Positions 8,411 to 16,485 of a stretch of 64,000 nucleotides of DNA are shown here, one piece after another. Numbering within the stretch: the first letter of the stretch is position 1; every line of letters begins with the position of its first letter. Source of the stretch: an uncultured Armatimonadota bacterium (lineage in GTDB: Bacteria > Armatimonadota > Fimbriimonadia > Fimbriimonadales > Fimbriimonadaceae); contig CAILEM010000025.1 of NCBI GenBank assembly GCA_903833215.1, positions 1 through 64,000 on the forward strand, written 5' to 3'. Position numbers and translations under genes: made by a program. Below the pieces are notes generated by a model. It was not told where the DNA came from and made no database searches. It saw nothing but the letters and a program-made list of their open reading frames with translations.

Positions 8411-8455
8411 GCGCCAAAGGTGCGCCCCAACAATAGCCTAGGGCATCGCCCTAGG
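8411..8455 (-). repeat. REP unit left of the RAYT gene
   Basis: The unit consists of GCGCC-AAA-GGTGC, a spacer (GCCCCAACAATAG) and the palindrome CCTAGGGC-AT-CGCCCTAGG. It equals the reverse complement of the unit at 9113-9158 with about one mismatch, so the transposase gene lies between inverted REP units. Confidence 0.85.
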
Positions 8456-8500
8456 AATTCAGTTCGGTGTAGAATTCCACGAAAAATATCGGGGTGCATC

Positions 8501-8953
8501 TTGCCACAATCCCTCAGCCTCATCCTTGTTCACATAGTTTTCAGCACCAAAGATCGCGTTCCTCTCCTCTCTCCAGAAGTGGCTCCGCGGCTACATAGAT
8601 ATCTCGCGACGGTTTCCCGGGGAATGAGCTGCGACTGTTATGCGGCGGGAGGAGTTGCAGACCATGTTCATCTGGCTGTGACCCTTGGCCGCACAGTGTC
8701 CATGGCCAAATTCATAGAGGAGGTTAAGACGTCCTCGTCAATGTGGCTAAAGGCTGATTCACCCCGTCTCAAGGACTTCGCCTGGCAGCGTGGGTATGGA
8801 GCGTTTTCTGTCGCGTATGACAATCGAGGGGCCCTCATTGAGTACATCAACAATCAAGAGGTTCATCACCAGAAATTGACGTTCAAGGAAGAGTACATGC
8901 AGTTTCTCCGCGAGAACGGAATAGAGCCAGATCCGCGCTATATGTGGGATTGA
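8501..8953 (+). mobile_element. REP-associated tyrosine transposase (RAYT), IS200-like Y1 family
   Basis: A 150-aa Y1 transposase starting at a TTG (product MPQSLSLILVHIVFSTKDR, the family's usual opening) with GGGGTG upstream. The HUH metal-binding motif is seen as DHVHL and the nucleophile Tyr in EYINNQEVHH. Length is normal for the family and no frame damage is seen. RAYTs are single-copy enzymes thought to spread REP palindromes, and REP units lie on both sides here. It sits between tail genes of the prophage, so it either inserted there or was carried in by recombination. Confidence 0.88.
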
Positions 8954-8963
8954 CCAATGACAT

Positions 8964-9160
8964 CAGGGCGATGCCCTAGCCTAATGTTGTTGCACACCTC
9001 GTCCTAGGGCGGTGCCATAGGCTAGTGTTGGGACGCACCGTTGGTGCTACAGATCGGGGGCACACCTCGTCCTAGGGCGGTGCCCTAGGCTAGCGTTGGG
9101 ACTCACCTTTGGTCCTAGGGCGATGCCCTAGGCTATTGTTGGGGCGCACCTTTGGTGCTT
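8964..9160 (+). repeat. Tandem REP cluster right of the RAYT gene
   Basis: Four tandem units begin at about 8964, 9003, 9070 and 9113. Each has a CCTAGGGCG-rTG-CCCTAGG palindrome, a short spacer and a CACC-nTT-GGTG hairpin, with scattered point changes. The last unit is the inverted partner of 8411-8455. This fills most of the 222-bp gap before the next tail gene. Confidence 0.85.
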
Positions 9161-9176
9161 TTAGGAACCTTTTTCT

Positions 9177-11546
9177 ATGCCATATCCTCTATCGATCATT
9201 CTCGACCCTTCCCAGGAACGGCTTAGCCGGGATGGGTTGTCTTGTTTGGTTTCGGGGCGGGACTGGGATCCGGCGAATTGGACGGATATTTGGGTCGACC
9301 CGGTGACGAACACCTGTATGCTCCGGCCCGCCCCGAAATACCCGGACTGGGCCACTTCGAATACCGGCATCTTTGCCAAATGGGGACTTTCCGATTTCAC
9401 TCTCACCCCGTCAACCGGTTGGCTGTCGCACAATGTCGATCAAGGTGGGGCATTTATGTATTACAACGCCCTCAATTCCGGTGGACTCTCAGGAGTCGGC
9501 CCAACCCTTGGCGTCAACCAACCGATCGTCATCGACCTCTTTAGTCAGGGAGCAACCAATGCGCCTTACGGCATTCTCGACATCGGGTGGTCCAATACCG
9601 GGGACTCGACGGCGGGGATTGCCGTTCGCTTCTATGCGGATGGGAGCGCCGACGTGTACAAAGGCGGATATCTTTCGGGCCACTATGCGGGGGGCGGAAG
9701 CAGCCCAAACTACTTCGATTCCGCCCTCGCAACCGGCAAAACACTCGGGGGTGGATCGACACCGATGGCCCCACGCGGCTACCAAACGATCATGCTTATC
9801 CCATGCCGAGATCGAGAGCTCCTCGTCATCTCGAGTATGGGCGGCTCGTTCTGCCACATCTTCCAAGACCTCGCCGAGGGTACGCCCGGACTCACGATAA
9901 CACCGGGCGAAAAGTTCTGGTTCAGGGTTCAACCCCAAGCTTCTGCCAACCTTCGATTTGCCAAACTGCAATACGCGGCGAGCGGCTACGTTTGTGGAGT
10001 TCAAAGTAATTGGCGACTCGACCCGCCCTCCGGCGATCCTGCTTTCGAGGTTTTCCAATCGCTATCGCAGGCGGGAGCTTCGTTGGCCACGGCGAGCGCG
10101 ATCACTCCTTCCGGCAACCCATTCGATGTGGCCAATCCGATCCAAATCAAAGTCATCCTTACGCGTGGAAGCGCACCGGATTGGACTCCCTTCGTCTATG
10201 GTGCCCGGGCCTACTTTAACCCCCAGACCGCAAATTCTACGGGGTCGGCATTGGAGTTGCTGCCTTACGTCACCGGATTCCATCTCGATGTATCGGACAC
10301 GATCGGTGGTACCCGGGCCTCGATCAGCTTAAAGCAACCTGCCGCGATTGAAGCCGCCGGTGGTGTTGCGATCACCACCCAATGCCATCGTCCCATCCAG
10401 GTTTCCGATGAAGTGGGCATGATGGTGAACGGCGTTGCTGAGCCACCCCATTGGACCGATGCCTATGGCTTCACCTCAGACGGAAGCGATCAGAACCAAT
10501 CCATAGAGATTGAGCTTCGCGACCTCTGGAAGTTGGCCGAAGAGTACGTTTTCAGCGACCCTATCCCCCTCGATGGGTTAAGCCTCAGCGATGCCTACAT
10601 CTTGGTAGCGACCATGATCGGATTTCCCCTCGATCGCGTGTACGTTTCGCCGAGCGCGACCGACTTCAACCTGCCCTGGACGGCCGCTTCGGGCGGAGAC
10701 TGGGCATTCCTTTGCGATATCGGAGACAAGGGCTCCGAAATCCTGGATCGTCTCCACCAGACCTATGCTGCCACGTGGTTTCACGGTTTCCGTCCCAATC
10801 GAGCAACGCCATCATCACCACCTATCCTCAGCCTGATCGATCCTTCGGACACGACCCCGAACTACGCATTGCCGACCACCGCATCGGTGACCCTCTATCC
10901 ATCGGTGACGATGGCGGGTGCGTCGTGGAACACGGTTTATCGGTCTTACCGAACCCAGGTCTTGGAACCTGAGGCGAACGACATCTCGGTGATTGGCAGA
11001 GATCCTCGCGGCGGCAAGCCAATCGTGGCCCATCGGGCGGATACTGCTTCGCAGGCGGTGGGGACATCGCCTTCGGCTCGCCCGGCGAACTGGTTGGGCA
11101 CGATCCGCAAATACGGATGGATCGACCCCGCGATCACCACCATGACGGCCGCTCAATACGCGATCAGTCTGCTTCGGTCACGATTGATGATTGCGCGCGA
11201 GATCATCGAATTCGAGTGCGAATATCTGCCCGGAGTCTGGCGTGGTGACCTCGTTACCCTTATTCGCCCGGCAGCGGATCCGGTAACCGTGCGCATCAAG
11301 ACTTTCAGCGGCTCTTTTGAGAACGTCGGGACGTTCGGTGACTCGGATTCTGCCGATGCCGTGTGGCGTCCCTGCCGATACGTGGGTGAAGTTGGGACCA
11401 TTGTCTGCCCTCTCGACGTCCACGGCACCAGCGTTCAGGCCATCGGCCGGAACTGGAATACGTTGAAAGCGCTATCCAAACAACGCATCGTCGACGGAGG
11501 CGAAATCATCGCCCGGCGGCCGGTTTTGAATCAGCAGGAGGGGTAA
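9177..11546 (+). CDS. Large tail protein, baseplate hub-like
   Basis: A 789-aa protein after the chaperone region, with an AGGAAC site. The N-terminal ~300 residues are rich in Gly/Ser and aromatics and look like a concanavalin-like or carbohydrate-binding beta domain (DIGWSNTGDSTAGIAVRFYAD). The C-terminal half (VTGFHLDVSDTIGGTRASISL, then a late RGDLVTLIRP segment) resembles hub proteins of phage tails. No protease or lysozyme motif is seen. It probably forms the tail tip; the assignment comes from size and position. Confidence 0.55.
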   Translation: MPYPLSIILDPSQERLSRDGLSCLVSGRDWDPANWTDIWVDPVTNTCMLRPAPKYPDWATSNTGIFAKWGLSDFTLTPSTGWLSHNVDQGGAFMYYNALNSGGLSGVGPTLGVNQPIVIDLFSQGATNAPYGILDIGWSNTGDSTAGIAVRFYADGSADVYKGGYLSGHYAGGGSSPNYFDSALATGKTLGGGSTPMAPRGYQTIMLIPCRDRELLVISSMGGSFCHIFQDLAEGTPGLTITPGEKFWFRVQPQASANLRFAKLQYAASGYVCGVQSNWRLDPPSGDPAFEVFQSLSQAGASLATASAITPSGNPFDVANPIQIKVILTRGSAPDWTPFVYGARAYFNPQTANSTGSALELLPYVTGFHLDVSDTIGGTRASISLKQPAAIEAAGGVAITTQCHRPIQVSDEVGMMVNGVAEPPHWTDAYGFTSDGSDQNQSIEIELRDLWKLAEEYVFSDPIPLDGLSLSDAYILVATMIGFPLDRVYVSPSATDFNLPWTAASGGDWAFLCDIGDKGSEILDRLHQTYAATWFHGFRPNRATPSSPPILSLIDPSDTTPNYALPTTASVTLYPSVTMAGASWNTVYRSYRTQVLEPEANDISVIGRDPRGGKPIVAHRADTASQAVGTSPSARPANWLGTIRKYGWIDPAITTMTAAQYAISLLRSRLMIAREIIEFECEYLPGVWRGDLVTLIRPAADPVTVRIKTFSGSFENVGTFGDSDSADAVWRPCRYVGEVGTIVCPLDVHGTSVQAIGRNWNTLKALSKQRIVDGGEIIARRPVLNQQEG

Positions 11547-11596
11547 AAGCAACCCAGGGGTACAAGAAAAGTCCTGACCGCACAGGCGCATTACGG

Positions 11597-11752
11597 CATA
11601 GATGCCCTCGCTCGCGTCCAAGCGGGAGAGGGTCGGGCGAGGGGAAATCCGGTTCAAAAAAGCGTCCCGACCAGGTCGGGACTCCGCAAATCTGGGATCT
11701 CTCGTCGTTACCGGAGCATGGTGTCTCGACTCCGTCTCGACGCGTTTTGTGG
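11597..11752 (-). repeat. Repeat R3, copy 2 (inverted)
   Basis: Reverse complement of 4869-5023, with conserved blocks GTCTCGACTCCG, TTACCGGA, GTCCCGACC-A-GGTCGGGAC, AAATCCGGTTC and GATGCCCTCGCTC. The whole gap 11547-12069 (about 520 bp) has no gene: after this copy, 11774-11850 repeats part of 5004-5060 directly, and 11957-11993 is repeat R4. The poly-A on the left of the palindrome means the terminator-like face points to the minus strand. Confidence 0.75.
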
Positions 11753-11956
11753 ACCGGATTTCCCCCGCCAGAGCCTCCCTGGCTTTGACGCCGGAGAGGC
11801 CATCGGTGGCGTCCGGCTCCCGTGGATTCGAGAGTTTTCGGCTTCCGAATTTGGTGACAGCGGTCGACGCTTCGTCATTCGATAGACCATCTGGTCGCAT
11901 CGAGTATTTGCTTCCCCTTTGGGTGCATTCGCGTCCTTCGCGCGAGACATTCGTTC

Positions 11957-11993
11957 GTTCTGGACGTCGGTACGATCACCGCCGACTACGGCG
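11957..11993 (+). repeat. Dispersed repeat R4, copy 2
   Basis: Contains TCTGGACGTCGGTACGATCA and continues CCGCCGACTACGG, matching the copies at 1656 and 15184. It lies about 75 bp before the next tail gene. Confidence 0.75.
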
Positions 11994-12069
11994 CGGGCGA
12001 AATTTCTCCGGCCGATTGTTTCTGACCGGGTGAATCTCCACAAGACGCGTGAGTGGAACTAAAAATATC

Positions 12070-15036
12070 ATGCCTACTTGGAAAACAGGACGGAATCGCA
12101 CGATTATGGTGCGCGGGTCAATGGTTGGGAACTATGCGGACTGCGTGGAGATCGTTGGGTTCGGCGACCCGTCGCAGAGCCATAACATCGGGAGCGCGGG
12201 GACGATGACCATGGCGTGGGGCACGTTAGGATGCTCGGTGAGTTGGCAGCAAGCACCTCCGGGTCCGCCCGCTTACAACCTTGGAGTACAGGTCACCGCC
12301 AACGATGGGCAGGGGCATTCGGGCTCCGATATCGCCACTACCGGGTCGGTGACGTACGGACCTCCGGGACCGCGCATTGACTGGGAGTCCCTAGGTATCA
12401 CTGGTTCATACGAGTTCTCGGTGTTCGTCGAGGAGTGGGCGCAAACCTATATCCCGGCGAGTACCTCACCCGTGAATGGCACTGACTTCCCCACTTATGG
12501 TGGTGCCGCCGAAGGTGATGGACTTCCTGCGATCGGCGTTCAGTACTACGAAGTCGCCCCGGTGGGCGCGGTCCTCAATGTCAGCATCACGTACGGGGGC
12601 GCCTCCGTGAGCCTATCGAACGCACTCACCGCGCCGATGAGCATCGGTTACGTCCAGGTTGGGACGCTTATCCAAACCGTGTTTGGGGCGTCTTACGTTT
12701 ATTCGCCAGTCACCAGCGTCGCCTTCGACACAAGCGTCTCGCTCCCCTCCCAAACCTGGAGCGATTCCGACGGCAACGGCACGTCGACCGCGACCTACTC
12801 TGGCCAGGTGATGAGCCTCACAAGCATCAATGTGCCGGGCATGACGGCAGGTGCCCATGGCTCCTGCTCGGGGGCCACTCAGCCCATCACATCGTTCAGC
12901 CTCAACGGTCGGCTACGGTGCTTTGGGCAACCGTTCCCCGGCGGGGGCCATGCCCTCACCATTCAGGAGAAACTCACGGGGACGGCCAATCTCACCCTCA
13001 ATCCGAACGGCTCGACCGCGTGGCAACAGAATTTCTACAATCTCGCCGCCTCGCTGCAAAGTGTCGGCTATGGCCCGTTGGTACTCGACGAGCGGTCGCC
13101 GGTTGCCTGTTGGCTCACTGGTCTCTCGCCAGACGACTCGCGAGATTGGCGCTGCATGCTGTCGGGTTTTAGCTGGCCCGCGCTTTCTCTATCCCACAGT
13201 TCCTCTCAAGTGATCGATGCGTGCACGGCAACGACTCAGTGGTCGGCCGGCCCGCACACGACTCTTTCGATCGTTGGCGGCCACCTCCAGGCGGTAGCTT
13301 CTGGAGGTTCGGGTTCGCTTACCCTCGCTGTCCCCCATGCCCTACGAATTTGGGAAGCTTTCCGGTACCTTCAGATCTCCGGCTCCTTCGATCCCGGCGG
13401 ATCGACACCGATAGCCATCACTCTGACGGTGTCGATGGCGGGCAAAAGCTGGAGTCTGCCGATGCTGCAGACGCCTTCCCGCCCGTTGGTGGACTGCTGC
13501 TGCGCGACAACCGACACCGAGACCGTCGACACCACCCAAAGCCGCTTCCCGATTGCCTATCCCGGTGGCTTCCCAACCAACACCGACCCGATCAATGCCT
13601 ATAAGCTCGGATGGGGCATCAATTTTTGCGACACCCTCACTCTCTCCGGCATCCCTGATGGAACTACCCTAACCCTCACCGGTATCTCCTTGGTGGAGTC
13701 ATCCGATCCCCAAGCCCAGTCGGCGGTAACGCTTCTCGAACCGTTCCAAGCTTTTCAACCTGGCTGGACGAGTCCGACCGATAACACGTCCGTTCAAGAC
13801 TATGTGCTCGTGGAAACCGACTATCGGGTGCTCGATGTGCCTGCCCTGGCCCTGGTTACCCCCTTCTCCGGTGCACCAAGCTACGTCTGGTATTCGATCT
13901 CGCAACTGCGCACCATCCTCGCTGCCAATCCTGGGATCACCGCAACCCTGCTCACCCCGCCGACCGATGGTTATCACGGCAGTGGACAGTTCGGATTTCT
14001 GCTCGGCGGCGAAGGCGCGACCTACGATTGGACGGCTCAGGTTTGGAAGGACTGGATCGACGTCCCCCTGCCGCAGTCGGCGATTCCCGCTCAAGACCTT
14101 TGGGACGAAGTCACGGTTTATCCTCAAGCGGGAAATGTTTGGCCGCAGGGTGCGCCCTATAGCGGATCGACTCCCCTGCAGGTCAGCAAGTCGTTGCGAT
14201 TTCAGGGTTGGGGGCTCGCCTTCATTCCTTCGGGGGCACCCCTTTCTGGTGCTCAAGTCACGGTGTATCCCACCGCGAGTCCGGGTAGCAACGAAGGATC
14301 TGGCACTACCAACAGCCTCGGCTACTACGCGACGGGAACACCTTGGGCACGTGGCAATATCGACACGACCCTCGACCTGAACGTCAGTCCCATTCCTCAC
14401 CTTAGCGCCCATGCCGTGTATCAGAATCGCCAACGCGCCCGCACAAGCTTTCGCCATGCCCCCGTTATCACCAAGGAATTGGGATACGACGTTAGCCTCG
14501 GGCTGCGGCATGCGCGAACCTATTTCGAGTCGGGAGGCGGACACATTGGGCTGCGCTGCGCGGGAAACGTCTTGCCCCAGACGTGGACCGACGTCGACAC
14601 TGGCCTTGCGGGAATCTGGGCCCGCCCCCGGTATGCCGACGTCGGGTCCAGTTGGCCGATTGGCATTTTCTATGGAGATGGCACCACTGCCACTTGGGCA
14701 AGGAGTTACGATGAAGGACACACTTGGGTCGATTCAACCGCTATGGGGACGGCAATGGTAGGCGACTTCGAAGAAGGCGCAAACGGGCTGCGATGGTTCT
14801 ACAAGGTCGATTCACCCGATGGCGGAACGACCCACAACATCTACAACCGGCTCCTCGATGCCCGGCTCAATGTGTTGCGCGATTGGACGATCACGAACGT
14901 CACCGGCATCGACAACGCCCCCATCGCCTGCCGCGAAAGCCCCGCCGCCGACGGATCGTGGCGCATCGGCCTCTTCTACTCGTCCGGCGGCGCCGGGGTT
15001 GTCAAGTTCTCCAACGACGGTCTCAACTTCGCTTGA
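12070..15036 (+). CDS. Giant tail or fibre protein with sialidase-like Asp-box end
   Basis: A 988-aa protein; the ATG at 12070 is preferred over a GTG at 12049 because GTGGAAC precedes it. The first ~700 residues are Ser/Thr/Gly-rich beta sequence with little charge. Around 720-760 a segment (SGAQVTVYPTASPG, NSLGYYATG) resembles a carboxypeptidase-regulatory-like beta-sandwich. The last ~200 residues contain SYDEGHTW, an exact Asp-box (S-x-D-x-G-x-T-W), plus a weaker FSNDGLNF, as in sialidase/BNR propellers. It probably binds surface glycans. The catalytic residues of a sialidase are not identifiable. Confidence 0.6.
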   Translation: MPTWKTGRNRTIMVRGSMVGNYADCVEIVGFGDPSQSHNIGSAGTMTMAWGTLGCSVSWQQAPPGPPAYNLGVQVTANDGQGHSGSDIATTGSVTYGPPGPRIDWESLGITGSYEFSVFVEEWAQTYIPASTSPVNGTDFPTYGGAAEGDGLPAIGVQYYEVAPVGAVLNVSITYGGASVSLSNALTAPMSIGYVQVGTLIQTVFGASYVYSPVTSVAFDTSVSLPSQTWSDSDGNGTSTATYSGQVMSLTSINVPGMTAGAHGSCSGATQPITSFSLNGRLRCFGQPFPGGGHALTIQEKLTGTANLTLNPNGSTAWQQNFYNLAASLQSVGYGPLVLDERSPVACWLTGLSPDDSRDWRCMLSGFSWPALSLSHSSSQVIDACTATTQWSAGPHTTLSIVGGHLQAVASGGSGSLTLAVPHALRIWEAFRYLQISGSFDPGGSTPIAITLTVSMAGKSWSLPMLQTPSRPLVDCCCATTDTETVDTTQSRFPIAYPGGFPTNTDPINAYKLGWGINFCDTLTLSGIPDGTTLTLTGISLVESSDPQAQSAVTLLEPFQAFQPGWTSPTDNTSVQDYVLVETDYRVLDVPALALVTPFSGAPSYVWYSISQLRTILAANPGITATLLTPPTDGYHGSGQFGFLLGGEGATYDWTAQVWKDWIDVPLPQSAIPAQDLWDEVTVYPQAGNVWPQGAPYSGSTPLQVSKSLRFQGWGLAFIPSGAPLSGAQVTVYPTASPGSNEGSGTTNSLGYYATGTPWARGNIDTTLDLNVSPIPHLSAHAVYQNRQRARTSFRHAPVITKELGYDVSLGLRHARTYFESGGGHIGLRCAGNVLPQTWTDVDTGLAGIWARPRYADVGSSWPIGIFYGDGTTATWARSYDEGHTWVDSTAMGTAMVGDFEEGANGLRWFYKVDSPDGGTTHNIYNRLLDARLNVLRDWTITNVTGIDNAPIACRESPAADGSWRIGLFYSSGGAGVVKFSNDGLNFA

Positions 15037-15080
15037 GTTGGCACAGACCTCGATGTGTGCATTTCGTCATCTCTACCCAG

Positions 15081-15214
15081 CCCCGTAGTCGACGGTGATT
15101 GTACCGACGTCCGGAAAACAACCCGATGAATCCAGCAACGGCGTGCTTCCAACCGAATCGGCACCTGAAATCCTTCTGCTGCTGCGTCGGTACGATCACC
15201 GCCGACTACGGGGG
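15081..15214. repeat. Inverted pair of R4 repeats
   Basis: An inverted copy at 15081-15114 (CCCCGTAGTCGACGGTGATT onward) and a direct copy at 15184-15214 face each other across about 70 bp, so the transcript could form a long stem. The surrounding gap, 15037-15711 (675 bp), contains no convincing gene. Confidence 0.75.
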
Positions 15215-15296
15215 CCGTTGTGACTAAAGGGTTTGGTTGTCGCCACGATGGTGCCTCGGACACACAAAGGTGGATTTCGCACCCCGATTCCAATCT

Positions 15297-15363
15297 CCCG
15301 CAAGGGGTCCGGAAAGGGAAAGTCCAACTCGTCTCCCTCCTTCGCAAAGCTACGGCGGAGGAA
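15297..15363 (-). repeat. Repeat R7, copy 1 (shared with 36.5 kb)
   Basis: About 65 bp (GGGGTCCGGAAAGGGAAAGT onward) match the reverse complement of 36547-36610 almost base for base. One copy is inside the prophage and the other in host sequence, so this is a genome-wide repeat rather than a phage feature. Confidence 0.75.
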
Positions 15364-15534
15364 GACAGCAGCCAGTGGTGCGAGCGCCCGAACCAGATTT
15401 TGAACAGAACCCAACGCTGGAACAATCGAGAGCCGCTCGGAGGATGAACGAAGGAATGAAATATCCCTCGTCCAAACAGCACAGAACTCAGAGAAGCGTT
15501 GTGATCGCCTCTCGCAATCATCACCCCGACATCC

Positions 15535-15645
15535 GGTGACGCAATGCCTTCGGCAAAAGAGCGACGCACCTTCGAAAGATCCAGGCTAGAGCCGCTGACG
15601 GCTCAAGCCTTCGCTTTCTGGAGAAGATCACCCTTGGCGAACCGG
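15535..15645 (+). repeat. Repeat R1, diverged copy
   Basis: The segment CCAGGCTAGAGCCGCTGACG and its continuation match 20925-20985 and 22627-22690. The hairpin GAGCCG-CTGA-CGGCTC corresponds to GAGCTG-TCGC-CAGCTC in the other copies, so both stem strands changed together. Just downstream, 15658-15678 forms a separate perfect hairpin CCGACCGCG-TCG-CGCGGTCGG. Confidence 0.7.
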
Positions 15646-15711
15646 AATTGACACCCTCCGACCGCGTCGCGCGGTCGGCACCACCCCCTCATTTTCACAT
15701 TGGAGGTTCAC

Positions 15712-16485
15712 ATGATCGTTTATCTTTTGGCTGCCCTATTGGGCGGCTTTCAACAAGTCAACCCGCCCGGCACGTTGGTGATGCCTTCGCAGGCGGCGTT
15801 TTACTCGGCCACCGGCGGTACCGCGGTGGTTGAGATTCGTAACTATCAAGGTCTGCCAATCCCGTTTGTGGATGCGGCAGGCACCAAGTGGCCGTCGGCT
15901 ACGGTGACGCTTCCCGCTGGTTCGGCGGTGGGTTTGGGATGGCTTCTCGGCCAGACCAAGCCAGATGGGTTGAACTCGCTGAACCCACCTGGTCCAAACC
16001 AATCGACCTTGGTGGTACGTATGAATTGCACCGCGACCGAGTCACCGGTCGGGACGTACGACGGTTTGGCTGGAACCGGTTCTGGCATCGCATTGGGCTA
16101 TACCGCTCCCAATTCGACGACCCCTATGGTTCTTGCCGCAGGGGTGACATACACAATCGCTCCTGGCGGGGGCATGACGATCAACGCGAGCTCGGGCACT
16201 TACAATTCACTTAGCACGACGACTGCTGCCCAACCCATCACGCCGACCTCAGTTTTGATTGCAACCCAAGGTGGCAACCCACTTGGTCCATCGCGGATTG
16301 GCGTCATCTTTTCGAACACGGGGAGTAATGATGTGTTTATCGGCACATCGTCGGGGAACGCGGTCTGGATCGTCCCCGCCGGATCCGGCGGCGTGTACGT
16401 CATGATTGGCTCCTCGGTGACCACCCTCTACGCCTGGACCTTGACTGGAACAGGCTCACTTTCTGCCACGGAGTACGGACGATGA
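15712..16485 (+). CDS. Exported or surface protein of unknown function, prophage end
   Basis: A 257-aa protein with GGAGG six bases before the ATG at 15712. The N-terminus (MIVYLLAALLGGFQ) is a short hydrophobic signal-like helix, followed by Gly/Thr/Ser-rich beta sequence. No family is recognised. It overlaps the next gene by an ATGA junction. A signal peptide is unusual for a virion protein, which suggests a secreted or cell-surface accessory. Confidence 0.55.
   Translation: MIVYLLAALLGGFQQVNPPGTLVMPSQAAFYSATGGTAVVEIRNYQGLPIPFVDAAGTKWPSATVTLPAGSAVGLGWLLGQTKPDGLNSLNPPGPNQSTLVVRMNCTATESPVGTYDGLAGTGSGIALGYTAPNSTTPMVLAAGVTYTIAPGGGMTINASSGTYNSLSTTTAAQPITPTSVLIATQGGNPLGPSRIGVIFSNTGSNDVFIGTSSGNAVWIVPAGSGGVYVMIGSSVTTLYAWTLTGTGSLSATEYGR

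Noticed and set aside
8964-9160. CRISPR array, because of regular tandem repeats
   Set aside because: Repeats are palindromic REP units with near-identical intervals rather than unique spacers, and no cas genes are present.
13699-14721. 340-codon antisense frame opposite the giant tail protein
   Set aside because: Arg-rich and low in complexity, without a ribosome-binding site; the plus-strand frame has Asp-box and domain signals.
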